NCBI RefSeq assembly: GCF_031954365.1
Contig: NZ_JAUSVZ010000008.1
Source of the DNA: Brevibacillus aydinogluensis
GTDB taxonomy: Bacteria > Bacillota > Bacilli > Brevibacillales > Brevibacillaceae
Length of the DNA: 64,000 bases
Direction: 5' to 3' (one strand)
Part shown: piece after piece, positions 6,709-16,399 of the stretch
How the letters are laid out: each line of letters opens with the position of its first letter
Numbering within the stretch: the first letter of the stretch is position 1
Notes under the pieces: generated by a model
Database searches by the model: none
What the model was told of the DNA's origin: nothing
What the model saw: the letters and a program-made list of their open reading frames with translations, nothing else
Made by a program: the position numbers and the translations under genes

Positions 6709-8634
6709 TTAAATGTCCAGATCCCGCACCGTGGCAGCATACTGCTCGATAAACTCGCGCCGCGGCTCCACATCGTCGCCCATCAGGGTTTCGAAGACCA
6801 TGTCGGCTTCCATCGCATCTTCCAGACTGACCTGCAGCAGAGTGCGCACCTCGGGGTCCATTGTCGTCTCCCAGAGCTGGTCCGCATTCATCTCGCCCAA
6901 TCCCTTGTAGCGCTGAATGCTTGGTTTGGGGGTGCTCTTCAACGTGGCCAGAATTTCGTCCCGCTGCTTGTCGTTGTATGCGTAGTAAATCTGCTTGCCC
7001 TGCTTGATGCTGTACAGCGGCGGTTGAGCTATGTAGATGTAGCCCGCCTCGATCAGCGGCCGCATATAGCGGTAAAACAGCGTCAAGAGCAGCGTCCGGA
7101 TGTGCGAACCGTCGACGTCTGCGTCCGTCATGATCACGACTTTGTGGTAGCGGGCCTTGGAGATGTCAAAATCTTCGCCGACACCCGTGCCGAGCGCCGT
7201 GATGATCGCGCGAATCTCGTTGTTGGCGAGAATCTTGTCAAGACGGGATTTCTCCACGTTCAACACCTTGCCGCGCAGCGGCAGAATCGCCTGGAAGTGG
7301 CGATCCCGTCCCGCTTTGGCCGAACCGCCCGCGGAGTCCCCCTCCACGATAAACAATTCGGACTCGGACGCGTCCTTGGACGAACAATCGGCCAATTTGC
7401 CCGGCAACGCGCTTACCTCCAGTGCGCTTTTCCGCCTGGTCAGCTCGCGCGCCTTGCGCGCCGCTTCCCGCGCCCGCGCCGCCATCAGCGCTTTTTCCAC
7501 AATCCGCTTGGCTACCGCCGGATTTTCCTCCATAAAGGTGGCAAAACGGTCGCCGAATACGGACTCGGTCACACTGCGCGCCTCGGAATTGCCCAGCTTC
7601 GTCTTGGTCTGCCCCTCAAACTGCGGCTCCGGGATCTTCACGGAAATGATCGCCGTAATCCCTTCGCGCACGTCATCACCGGACAGGTTGGGGTCCTTTT
7701 CCTTCAGGAAGTTGAACTTGCGGCAGTAGTCGTTGATGACGCGGGTAAGCGCCGTCTTGAAGCCGGACTCGTGCGTCCCGCCCTCGTGCGTGTTGATGTT
7801 GTTGGCAAAGGAGTAGATGTTGCTTATATAGCTGTCGTTGTACTGGATGGCTACTTCTACGTGCAGCCCGTCTTTTTCCCCTTCACAGTAAATGACTTCT
7901 TCGTGCAGCGGTTCGCGGTTCTTGTTCAAGTACTCGACAAACTGCACGATCCCGCCCTCGTAGTGGAACGACTCTTCCCGCTCCTGGCCGGGCCGCTCGT
8001 CTTTCAACGTGATGCGCAGCCCTTTGTTCAAAAAGGCCAGCTCGCGGATGCGCTTCTGCAGCACCTCGTAATCAAAAACGGTCGTTTCGGTAAAAATAGT
8101 CGGGTCAGGTTTGAAGGTGACCTTGGTACCGGTTTCTGTGGTTTCTCCGACAACCGCCAGATCTGCCTCCGGGACCCCGACGTTAAAGCGCATGAAGTGG
8201 ACCTTGCCGTTCTGTTTCACTTCCACTTCCAACCACTCGGAGAGCGCGTTCACCACCGAGCTGCCCACGCCGTGCAGACCGCCTGACACCTTGTACCCGC
8301 CGCCGCCGAATTTCCCCCCGGCGTGCAGGACGGTCAAAACGGTCTCTACGGTCGATTTCCCGGTCTTTTCGTGGATGCCCGTAGGAATCCCCCGTCCGTT
8401 GTCCGTCACGGAGACAGAATTGTCCGGGTGAATCACCACTTCGATATTGTCGCAGTATCCGGCGAGCGCTTCGTCGATGGAATTGTCGACAATCTCCCAC
8501 ACCAGATGATGCAGACCGCGGCTGCTGGTTGACCCGATGTACATCCCGGGCCGCTTGCGCACCGCCTCCAAGCCCTCCAGCACCTGGATCTGACTGGCGT
8601 CGTAATTCGTATCCTTTGTCGTTACCTGGTCCAC
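6709..8634 (-). CDS. gyrB: DNA gyrase subunit B
   Basis: A 641-residue ATPase subunit of DNA gyrase. The GHKL ATP-binding domain shows EIVDNSIDEALAGY and DNGRGIP near the N terminus and GLHGVGSSVVNALS. The TOPRIM domain holds EGDSAGGSAK and the DADVDGSHIRTLL metal site. The start is GTG, overlapping the stop codon of remB by one base (TAGTG), so the two genes are translationally coupled. Confidence 0.98.
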   Translation of the reverse strand: MDQVTTKDTNYDASQIQVLEGLEAVRKRPGMYIGSTSSRGLHHLVWEIVDNSIDEALAGYCDNIEVVIHPDNSVSVTDNGRGIPTGIHEKTGKSTVETVLTVLHAGGKFGGGGYKVSGGLHGVGSSVVNALSEWLEVEVKQNGKVHFMRFNVGVPEADLAVVGETTETGTKVTFKPDPTIFTETTVFDYEVLQKRIRELAFLNKGLRITLKDERPGQEREESFHYEGGIVQFVEYLNKNREPLHEEVIYCEGEKDGLHVEVAIQYNDSYISNIYSFANNINTHEGGTHESGFKTALTRVINDYCRKFNFLKEKDPNLSGDDVREGITAIISVKIPEPQFEGQTKTKLGNSEARSVTESVFGDRFATFMEENPAVAKRIVEKALMAARAREAARKARELTRRKSALEVSALPGKLADCSSKDASESELFIVEGDSAGGSAKAGRDRHFQAILPLRGKVLNVEKSRLDKILANNEIRAIITALGTGVGEDFDISKARYHKVVIMTDADVDGSHIRTLLLTLFYRYMRPLIEAGYIYIAQPPLYSIKQGKQIYYAYNDKQRDEILATLKSTPKPSIQRYKGLGEMNADQLWETTMDPEVRTLLQVSLEDAMEADMVFETLMGDDVEPRREFIEQYAATVRDLDI

Positions 8635-8918
8635 TACTCTGTCAACTCCTCCACTTCAGCTTGTACGGGAACCTGCTCCAAGCTGTCCACGAACTGAGCG
8701 CGTCGCTTTAGCGTCAGGGAAGATATGGGCGAACAGTAGACGGCATCCTTGGTGATGACATACGATTTCGTCTCCTCCACACCCTGGTCCACCACCATGT
8801 TGCGACGTGCCTGCAAAAACGCCTGGTTCACTTTTGACGATTTGACAGACTGGTGGTCGAGAATCGAAATTACGTCCTTGGTGCTCACCACAGTATCGCC
8901 ACCAATGTGTATAAACAT
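8634..8918 (-). CDS. remB: Extracellular matrix regulator RemB (YaaB), DUF370 family
   Basis: A 94-residue protein starting MFIHIGGDTVVSTKDVISIL, the typical RemA/RemB N terminus. In B. subtilis RemB is a small DNA-binding regulator that promotes biofilm-matrix gene expression. Position between recF and gyrB is the conserved Bacillales arrangement. The last codon overlaps the gyrB start. Confidence 0.9.
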   Translation of the reverse strand: MFIHIGGDTVVSTKDVISILDHQSVKSSKVNQAFLQARRNMVVDQGVEETKSYVITKDAVYCSPISSLTLKRRAQFVDSLEQVPVQAEVEELTE

Positions 8919-8930
8919 AACCTGTTCTCC

Positions 8931-10049
8931 CTACCTTTCCCCGGAGATTTTCCCTTCCCGCACGTAAAAACGCGAGGCTTGCTGGAGAACCTGATGTTTT
9001 AAGCCTTCCACACCCGTGGTGCTTACAAACGTCTGAACGCGATCTTGTATGGTTTCCAACAGCAGCGTCTGCCGATGTTCATCCAATTCAGACAGCACGT
9101 CATCCAACAGAAGAACGGGGTACTCGCCCACTTCTTCCTTGATCAGCTCGATTTCGGCCAGTTTGATCGACAGCGCGCTGGTCCGCTGCTGTCCCTGAGA
9201 ACCGTACGTTTGTACGTCCATGCCGTTTACTTTCAGACTGAAATCGTCCCGGTGCGGCCCGATCAGCGTGCTGCCCCGGGCCATTTCCCGGTCAAACACC
9301 TCTTCGTAGGCGGCCAGCATCGCTTCAACCGCCTGCTCCACGGCCATCTCTTCCGTCACCGGCGAACTGTTCTCATAATGCAAAGAGAGCGTTTCCTTGC
9401 CGTCGGTAATGCCGGCGTGGATCGAGCGAGCCCACGTTTCCAGCTTCCGAATGAACGAAAAACGCTTCCGTAACAATTTTACCGCTAATTCTGCCAATTG
9501 GGTATTCCAAATTGCCAGCATTTCCAGCGAGTTACTTTTCTTCATCGCCAGGTCTTTCAGCAGTTGATTGCGCTGGGCCAGCACCTTGTTGTAATTGCTC
9601 AAATAGTACAGATACGTCGGAGACACCTGGCCGATTTCCATGTCGATAAACCGGCGCCGTTGGGCAGGCGCCCCCTTGACCACTCCCAGATCTTCGGGGG
9701 CGAACATGACCACGTTGAGTGCTCCGACGTATTCGCTTAATTTTTGCTGTTCCATCCCGTTGATTTTGGCCCGTTTTCCCTTGGCGGTCAACTGCAGCTC
9801 CAGCCGAACAGGTCCGGTGCGGCGCTCGACGTCGCTGCGGATGGCGGCAAAATCGGCATCCCAAGCGATCAGTTCCTTGTCCCGGGACGTCCGGTGGGAT
9901 TTGGCCAGCGCAAGAACGTAGATGGACTCCAACACGTTGGTCTTGCCTTGCGCGTTGTTGCCGATAAACAGCTGAATGGGGCCGTCAAACGTGAGGGACA
10001 GCGCGTCGTAATTGCGAAAATGAGTTAGCGACAGGTTCTTGAGAAACAA
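8931..10049 (-). CDS. recF: DNA replication and repair protein RecF
   Basis: A 372-residue SMC-like ATPase that loads RecA at single-strand gaps. Walker A is GNNAQGKTN at residues ~30-38, the ABC-type signature is in YGSQGQQRTSALSIK, and Walker B is PVLLLDDVLSELD. It belongs to the dnaN-rlbA-recF-remB-gyrB cluster. Confidence 0.97.
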   Translation of the reverse strand: MFLKNLSLTHFRNYDALSLTFDGPIQLFIGNNAQGKTNVLESIYVLALAKSHRTSRDKELIAWDADFAAIRSDVERRTGPVRLELQLTAKGKRAKINGMEQQKLSEYVGALNVVMFAPEDLGVVKGAPAQRRRFIDMEIGQVSPTYLYYLSNYNKVLAQRNQLLKDLAMKKSNSLEMLAIWNTQLAELAVKLLRKRFSFIRKLETWARSIHAGITDGKETLSLHYENSSPVTEEMAVEQAVEAMLAAYEEVFDREMARGSTLIGPHRDDFSLKVNGMDVQTYGSQGQQRTSALSIKLAEIELIKEEVGEYPVLLLDDVLSELDEHRQTLLLETIQDRVQTFVSTTGVEGLKHQVLQQASRFYVREGKISGER

Positions 10050-10065
10050 GAATCAGGCTCTCCTC

Positions 10066-10281
10066 TCAGCGGCGCACTACTTTGAACCGGCCGTGCCCTT
10101 CGACCGTCACCTCATCGCCGGGATACAGCTTGCGGCCGCGCCGGTTTTCCTCTTCGCCGTTGACCAAGATCGGCACTTCGGCGAGAAACGCTTTGGCCAT
10201 CCCGCCGGTGTCGATGATGTCGGCCAGCTTGAGGAACTGGCCCAGGGCGATGTACTCGGTTTGAATGGACACCTCTCGCAT
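10066..10281 (-). CDS. rlbA: S4-domain protein RlbA/YaaA, ribosome-associated
   Basis: A 71-residue S4-like RNA-binding protein with the core LGQFLKLADIIDTGGMAK and NRRGRKLYPGDEV. The B. subtilis homologue YaaA (RlbA) is linked to 50S ribosome assembly. I chose ATG with AAAGGAG eight bases upstream; an in-frame TTG eight codons earlier overlaps that ribosome site and is unlikely. Confidence 0.93.
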   Translation of the reverse strand: MREVSIQTEYIALGQFLKLADIIDTGGMAKAFLAEVPILVNGEEENRRGRKLYPGDEVTVEGHGRFKVVRR

Positions 10282-10311
10282 GGATGGGCTCCTTTCCTTT
10301 TCCAATACTAC

Positions 10312-11451
10312 CTAGTAGGTCCGGACCGGCAGGATCAGGTGAAGCATCCAGTCATGATCGGTCGGACAGATGACAAACGGGCTCATCGGGCCGGTAAAGC
10401 TGGCTTTGATCTCGCTGCTGTCGATGGAACGAAGCGCGTCAATCATGTACTTGGCGTTAAAGGAGATTTTCAGATCCTCGCCGTTGAGCGACTTGGGCGC
10501 GACAATCTCCGTCACCTTCCCGATCTCCGGCGCGTTGGAGGTGATCTCCACGCTGCCGTCCGGCAGTGTCATCAGGCGCACTACGTTGGATTTGCCCTCG
10601 CGGCTCAACAGGGATGCGCGCTCGATCGACTGCAGGAATTCCTTTGTGCTGACCGTGATTTCCGTCTTGCAGCCTTGCGGGATGATCCGGGACGTGTCCG
10701 GATACGTTCCTTCCAGCAGACGGGAGTAGAACAAAATGTGCTTCGACTTCACCAGGATCTGGTTGTCAGCAACGACGATGTCGACCGGATGTTGGTCATC
10801 ATCCAATATTTTGACCAATTCGTTGCAGCTTTTACCCGGTACGACCACATTGTGGAAGGAAAGCTCTTCCGGGCACTCCACCATCGCCGTGCGGCTGGCC
10901 AGCCGGTGGCTGTCAGTCGCGACAAATTTCAATTGGCCGCGGTCCAGCGACCACATCAATCCGGTCAGAATCGGCCGCATTTCAGACGTGGACACGGCAA
11001 ACACAGTCTGGCGAATCATCGCTTTCAACAAATCGCCCGGCACGCTGAACACCTTGTCCTCTTCCAGCTGCGGCAGCTGCGGAAATTCGTTTGCGTCCAT
11101 CCCGTTGATCGTGAATTCCGCTTGGCCGGAACGGATTTGCGTCACCAGACGGTCATCCACCATGATGTGAATTTCATTGCTCGGCAGTTTTCGTACAATT
11201 TCGCTGAAAATGCGAGCAGTCAGCACAATGCTTCCCGGCTGGTGAACAGTTACCCCCCATTCGTCTCCTTCCTCCGTGGGGATGAGCACTTCAATGGAGA
11301 CGTCGGAATCACTTGCGGTCAGCGTCAGTCCCTCTTCATCCGCTCTCATCTTGATCCCGGTCAGGATCGGAATCGTCGTCCGACTGGATACTGCCTTGCT
11401 GACGTGCGAAACGGCGTTCACCAGTCTGTCGCGTTGAACGGTAATGTGCAT
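10312..11451 (-). CDS. dnaN: DNA polymerase III sliding clamp (beta subunit)
   Basis: A 379-residue clamp that encircles DNA and tethers Pol III. It has the three-fold repeated clamp domain with AVSSRTTIPILTGI near the N terminus, FAVSTSEMRPILTG in the middle and the typical end LILPVRTY. The chosen ATG has GGGAGG nine bases upstream and gives the usual family length; a longer frame adds 17 unconserved residues. Confidence 0.97.
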   Translation of the reverse strand: MHITVQRDRLVNAVSHVSKAVSSRTTIPILTGIKMRADEEGLTLTASDSDVSIEVLIPTEEGDEWGVTVHQPGSIVLTARIFSEIVRKLPSNEIHIMVDDRLVTQIRSGQAEFTINGMDANEFPQLPQLEEDKVFSVPGDLLKAMIRQTVFAVSTSEMRPILTGLMWSLDRGQLKFVATDSHRLASRTAMVECPEELSFHNVVVPGKSCNELVKILDDDQHPVDIVVADNQILVKSKHILFYSRLLEGTYPDTSRIIPQGCKTEITVSTKEFLQSIERASLLSREGKSNVVRLMTLPDGSVEITSNAPEIGKVTEIVAPKSLNGEDLKISFNAKYMIDALRSIDSSEIKASFTGPMSPFVICPTDHDWMLHLILPVRTY

Positions 11452-11506
11452 CACCGTAAACCTCCCTTTTTCCTGCCATCTCGTTTTGGGCCTGCTGTGC
11501 ATAATG

Positions 11507-11583
11507 CCCGTGTCTCTTTCATATCTTATTAGGATCTATCTTTTTAACAGGAGTAGTACTAGGCCCTGTGGGTTTGTGGATAT
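11507..11583 (-). other. Origin unwinding region (DnaA box, GC cluster, DnaA-trio, AT-rich DUE)
   Basis: Read in the dnaA-sense direction: DnaA box ATATCCACA (11575-11583), a second box-like AAACCCACA, the GC cluster GGGCC, then CTA-GTA-CTA-CTC, then an AT-rich tract. The complementary strand reads 3'-GAT-CAT-GAT-GAG-5', matching the 3'-NAN-5' DnaA-trio pattern of the basal unwinding system described for B. subtilis. Another box, TTATTCACA, lies at 11648-11656. Confidence 0.75.
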
Positions 11584-11605
11584 CCCCAATTCTGACGTAA
11601 AAGAT

Positions 11606-11640
11606 AGCCTATACACATGTGGGTAAGTTGTGTATAGGCT
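11606..11640 (-). terminator. Hairpin at the dnaA 3' end
   Basis: AGCCTATACACA and TGTGTATAGGCT form a 12-bp perfect stem with an 11-nt loop, followed on the minus strand by ATCTTTT. It may terminate or attenuate dnaA transcription before dnaN. The stem arms and loop also contain DnaA-box-like sequences (CTATACACA, TTACCCACA). Confidence 0.65.
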
Positions 11641-11665
11641 TTTGGCGTTATTCACAATTCACAGG

Positions 11666-13027
<1,362 letters not shown>

Positions 13028-13080
13028 CCGGAATCCCTCCTTTCAGGCAAACGAATATGAAATGATGAATGAAAAGATTC

Positions 13081-13500
13081 GGAATGGCGGATGACCAACA
13101 GGATAAATGTTCAACACAAGTACAGCGTGTCGACTGTGGATAAAATATAGTCGAAAAATAGGGATTTCGCGCAGAGAAGCGAAAAAAAGTAGACGTTATT
13201 CGCATCATTGTGAATACAATCATTCACAACTGAGGAAAGCTGTCCACAAACTTATCCACATGCTGTGGAAAATCTGATTGTCCCAATGGAGTTATACACG
13301 TTCCAAAACAAAAACATAATAACAGATAAAAGGCACGGTATCAATGGTTTTTTCGCACTTATCCACAAACACAACCACTGGTATTGGGGACATATTCACA
13401 CCCCTATATTTTGTGTACAAGCTGTAGATAACCTTGTCGAAATCTGCGAGTGTGGATAAAATGATATCCACAGGACGGGAAATAGTTTTGTGGGGATAAT
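13081..13500. other. oriC DnaA-box cluster upstream of dnaA
   Basis: The gene-free 570 bp between dnaA and rpmH holds about a dozen DnaA boxes. Perfect TTATNCACA matches on either strand are at 13135, 13252, 13359 and 13451. One-mismatch sites include 13209, 13220, 13264, 13292, 13392, 13423 and 13464. Together with the unwinding region on the other side of dnaA this gives the bipartite origin typical of Bacillales. Confidence 0.92.
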
Positions 13501-13529
13501 TTCCCTTTTGACGGCGCTGGCCGGTCTGC

Positions 13530-13558
13530 TTGACTTTTTAGGCAAATCTCTTTATAAT
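13530..13558 (+). promoter_or_regulatory. rpmH promoter
   Basis: TTGACT and a perfect TATAAT are separated by 17 bp, ending about 38 bp upstream of the rpmH start. Confidence 0.85.
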
Positions 13559-13595
13559 GCGAAAGAATGCCTTTTGAGGACGGAGGTGTATAGGA

Positions 13596-13730
13596 ATGAA
13601 ACCAACGTTTAATCCAAATAATCGCAAACGCAAAAAGGACCACGGGTTCCGCAAGCGTATGAGCACGAAAAACGGCCGTAAGGTCTTGGCAGCCCGTCGT
13701 CGTAAAGGTAGAAAAGTGCTTTCCGCATAG
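13596..13730 (+). CDS. rpmH: 50S ribosomal protein L34
   Basis: A 44-residue, very basic protein beginning MKPTFNPNNRKRKKDHGFRK and ending GRKVLSA, the L34 pattern. GGAGG lies seven to eight bases before the ATG. It is the first rightward gene from oriC, and is followed by its own terminator. Confidence 0.97.
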   Translation: MKPTFNPNNRKRKKDHGFRKRMSTKNGRKVLAARRRKGRKVLSA

Positions 13731-13754
13731 GCCACAGCTACAGTGGCCTTTTTT
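13730..13754 (+). terminator. rpmH terminator
   Basis: GGCCAC/GTGGCC stem starting at the last base of the stop codon, followed by six T. Confidence 0.88.
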
Positions 13755-14129
13755 GTATTGTGATGAGTATCAGTCGGGACATCACTTGACCGCAGGACCT
13801 GTGTCCGCAACTGGCGCCGATCGGTGCCGCTCCTTGAGAGGAACTGCCCGGAGAGAACGCGCTCGACCGGATCACCGCTGGTATGGCCGAGCGGGAGAGG
13901 GTTTTAGGGACGACCGGGAGGAGTACGGACATTGAAACGCGAGAGGGATGGGACCGGCTTTTTTCTTGGGCCTGTCTGGACGATGTATCTGCGCGGGGGA
14001 TGGACGCAAAACATCTGTGCGTGCGCGGGAGGATCGGCCGGACGGGGAAAAAAGTGGGCGAAACCAGGATATACTGGTAGATGCTGCATACGTTTTCTAC
14101 TATAATTATGATGTTAGGGGATGTTTACC
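13755..14129 (+). other. Gene-free spacer between rpmH and rnpA
   Basis: About 375 bp with no credible coding frame, longer than I would expect between these genes. A TATAAT at 14101-14106, just upstream of rnpA, is the probable -10 of an rnpA promoter; no good -35 partner is visible. Nothing else was recognised. Confidence 0.5.
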
Positions 14130-14498
14130 TTGCATCGTTCGCATCGGCTCAGAAAAAATGAGCACTTCCAGGCAGTGTTTCAAAAGGGAAACTCGGCGGC
14201 AAACAAACAGTTTGTCCTGTATTGTGCCAAACAGGAGGGACAAGCCGTGTTTCGTGCCGGGATTTCCGTCAGCAAAAAAATCGGCAACGCCGTGATCCGG
14301 AACCGGGTCAAGCGGTTGATCCGCGAAGCGGTGCGCCGATTGGAAGGCGTCATCCCGCCGGACGTGGATCTGGTCATCATCGCTCGACCCGGCGTGGAAG
14401 CGATGACACTGGACGCGATTGAACAATCGCTCCTGCACGTGATGAAACGAGCCAAGGTGATCAGACATACACCCGTACATAACCAAAAAAGAGGGTGA
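14130..14498 (+). CDS. rnpA: Ribonuclease P protein component
   Basis: A 122-residue basic protein that assists the catalytic RNA in tRNA 5' maturation. The family RNR motif region reads AVIRNRVKRLIREAVRR. I chose the TTG start (giving HRSHRLRKNE) because AGGGG lies nine bases upstream; an in-frame ATG three codons earlier directly abuts that ribosome site. Confidence 0.95.
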   Translation: MHRSHRLRKNEHFQAVFQKGNSAANKQFVLYCAKQEGQAVFRAGISVSKKIGNAVIRNRVKRLIREAVRRLEGVIPPDVDLVIIARPGVEAMTLDAIEQSLLHVMKRAKVIRHTPVHNQKRG

Positions 14499-14505
14499 AA
14501 CGGTA

Positions 14506-14730
14506 ATGGCGCGCTTAATGATATGGCTGATCCGCGGATACCAACTGTTTCTGTCCCCGTTGAAACCGCCTACATGCCGGTTTGCGCCCACCTGCTCGCA
14601 CTACGCGATCGAGGCCATTCGCCGCTTCGGGGCGTGGAAGGGGGGCTGGTTGGCTCTGCGCCGCCTGTTGAAGTGCCACCCGTTTCATCCGGGCGGATTT
14701 GATCCTGTGCCGGATCAACGCCATTCGTAA
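14506..14730 (+). CDS. yidD: Membrane protein insertion efficiency factor YidD
   Basis: A 74-residue protein with the family signature GYQLFLSPLKPPTCRFAPTC and KCHPFHPGGFDPVP. It sits between rnpA and yidC as usual. YidD is a small amphipathic protein that aids YidC-dependent membrane insertion. Confidence 0.95.
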   Translation: MARLMIWLIRGYQLFLSPLKPPTCRFAPTCSHYAIEAIRRFGAWKGGWLALRRLLKCHPFHPGGFDPVPDQRHS

Positions 14731-14770
14731 CTACGTGAACAACCGAATCAGGGAAAAGGAGGACCATCCT

Positions 14771-15538
14771 TTGAGAAGACGCATCCTCAGCATATCCATG
14801 CTGGCCCTGCTGGTACTGATTCTGTCGGGCTGCAACCCTCAGGCCGCTGCGCCGATCGGTCCTGACGCCACCGGCATATGGGACAAGTATTTTGTTTGGC
14901 CGCTGTCCTGGCTCATCAAAGAGAGTGCAGTGGTACTGGGGGGCAGTTACGGTTTGGGGATTTTGGTGGCCACCATCATCATCCGCCTGCTCGTGCTGCC
15001 GCTTATGGTCAAACAGATCAAGAGTTCCAAGAAAATGCAGGAGCTTCAGCCGGAACTGCAAAAAATCCGCGAGAAGTACAAAAACGATCCGCAAAAGGCC
15101 CAGCAGGAAACGCTTGTGCTGTTCCAGAAGCACAACGTAAATCCGCTGGCCGGATGTCTGCCGCTGTTGGTGCAGATGCCGATTCTGATTGCGTTTTACC
15201 ACGCGATTATCCGTACGGAAGAAATCAAGAACCACACCTTCCTGTGGATGTCGCTGGGGGAAAAGGACCCGTACTACATCCTGCCGATCGTGGCGGCGAT
15301 TACCACGTATCTGCAGTCCAAGATGATGGGATCGGCGGTGCAGAACAATCCGCAGATGCAGCTGATGACCATCATGATGCCGCTGATGATTCTGGCGATC
15401 GCCGTGACGTTGCCGTCCGCGCTCTCCCTGTACTGGGTGTACGGCAACCTGTTTACGATTGTGCAGACGTATTTCCTGTATCGCGATACAAACAAAGCGC
15501 CCAAAGCGCCGCGTCCTAAGGAGGGAACCTCCAAGTGA
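14771..15538 (+). CDS. yidC: Membrane insertase YidC/SpoIIIJ (Oxa1 family), lipoprotein
   Basis: A 255-residue insertase. The N terminus is a lipoprotein signal with LSGC (Cys21); about five membrane segments follow, with the conserved FYHAIIRTEEIK and VTLPSALSLYWV parts. The start is TTG eight bases after GGAGG; an earlier in-frame ATG lies inside yidD and has no ribosome site. SpoIIIJ is needed for sigma-G activation in the B. subtilis forespore. The stop overlaps the next start (GTGA). Confidence 0.95.
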   Translation: MRRRILSISMLALLVLILSGCNPQAAAPIGPDATGIWDKYFVWPLSWLIKESAVVLGGSYGLGILVATIIIRLLVLPLMVKQIKSSKKMQELQPELQKIREKYKNDPQKAQQETLVLFQKHNVNPLAGCLPLLVQMPILIAFYHAIIRTEEIKNHTFLWMSLGEKDPYYILPIVAAITTYLQSKMMGSAVQNNPQMQLMTIMMPLMILAIAVTLPSALSLYWVYGNLFTIVQTYFLYRDTNKAPKAPRPKEGTSK

Positions 15539-16164
15539 AAAAGGTGGTAGCTGCGGCAAAAACCATTGACGATGCTGTGCGTAAGGCCTTGGAAGAACTG
15601 GGCGTCACACGCGACAAGGTGAGCGTGCGCGTCCTGGAGGAGCCGAGCAGGGGATTGTTTGGACTGTTCGGTTCGCGGGACGCCAAGGTGGAAGTGGAGG
15701 TCAATGTCGATCCGGTGGATCAGGGCCTCGCATTTCTGCAGGATGTGCTGGCCAACATGAACGTGGACGCTCGTGTGGAAACGCGTCCCGGGGAAGACGG
15801 CGTCCTGTTTGACATACAGGGGACCAACCTGGGAATCATTATCGGCCGCAGGGGACAGACCTTAGACTCTCTACAGTATCTCGTAAATGTCGTAGCAAAC
15901 CGCCATGCGGACAAGCACGTCCGCATCATTCTCGATGCTGAAAACTACCGCACGCGCCGCAAGGAAACGCTGGAGCAGCTGGCCGAGCGGGTGGCCAGGA
16001 AGGCTGTCGCCACCAAGCGCTCCGTCCGGCTGGAACCGATGTCGGCTGCGGAACGGAAAGTGATTCACTCGTTTTTGCAAAAGCGAGCGGATGTGGTCAC
16101 CTACAGCGAAGGGGACGAACCCAACCGCTGCATCGTGATCGCGCCTAAAGAAGCCTCCCGGTAG
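15535..16164 (+). CDS. jag: RNA-binding protein Jag/KhpB
   Basis: A 209-residue protein with three domains: N-terminal Jag-N (residues 1-50, RGLFGLFGSRDAKVEV), a KH domain with the GxxG-type loop GRRGQTLDSLQYL, and a C-terminal R3H domain containing AAERKVIHSFLQ. It is GTG-started and translationally coupled to yidC. In related bacteria KhpB binds RNA with KhpA and affects cell elongation and division. Confidence 0.95.
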   Translation: MKKVVAAAKTIDDAVRKALEELGVTRDKVSVRVLEEPSRGLFGLFGSRDAKVEVEVNVDPVDQGLAFLQDVLANMNVDARVETRPGEDGVLFDIQGTNLGIIIGRRGQTLDSLQYLVNVVANRHADKHVRIILDAENYRTRRKETLEQLAERVARKAVATKRSVRLEPMSAAERKVIHSFLQKRADVVTYSEGDEPNRCIVIAPKEASR

Positions 16165-16177
16165 GCTTCTTTTTTTA
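16149..16177 (+). terminator. jag terminator
   Basis: GAAGCCT/AGGCTTC stem with a 6-nt loop and seven T; it contains the jag stop codon. Confidence 0.9.
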
Positions 16178-16399
16178 TGCCCGGCAAGTCGCCCGGGTGA
16201 CAGACGGCATGGTAGCAGCATTGACTTACATTTGTTCGCCGTGACTCCCTTTTCACTTTTTTTGCGTAAAACATTAGAAGACGAAGGATGATAACCGATA
16301 AGGAAAGTAGAGAACGTTTCCCGCCAGTAAGTATGGGAGTACACGCTTGTAAGCAATGCATGGGAAAAATTCCTAACGTTTAACTAGGGGGCTTCTGCC

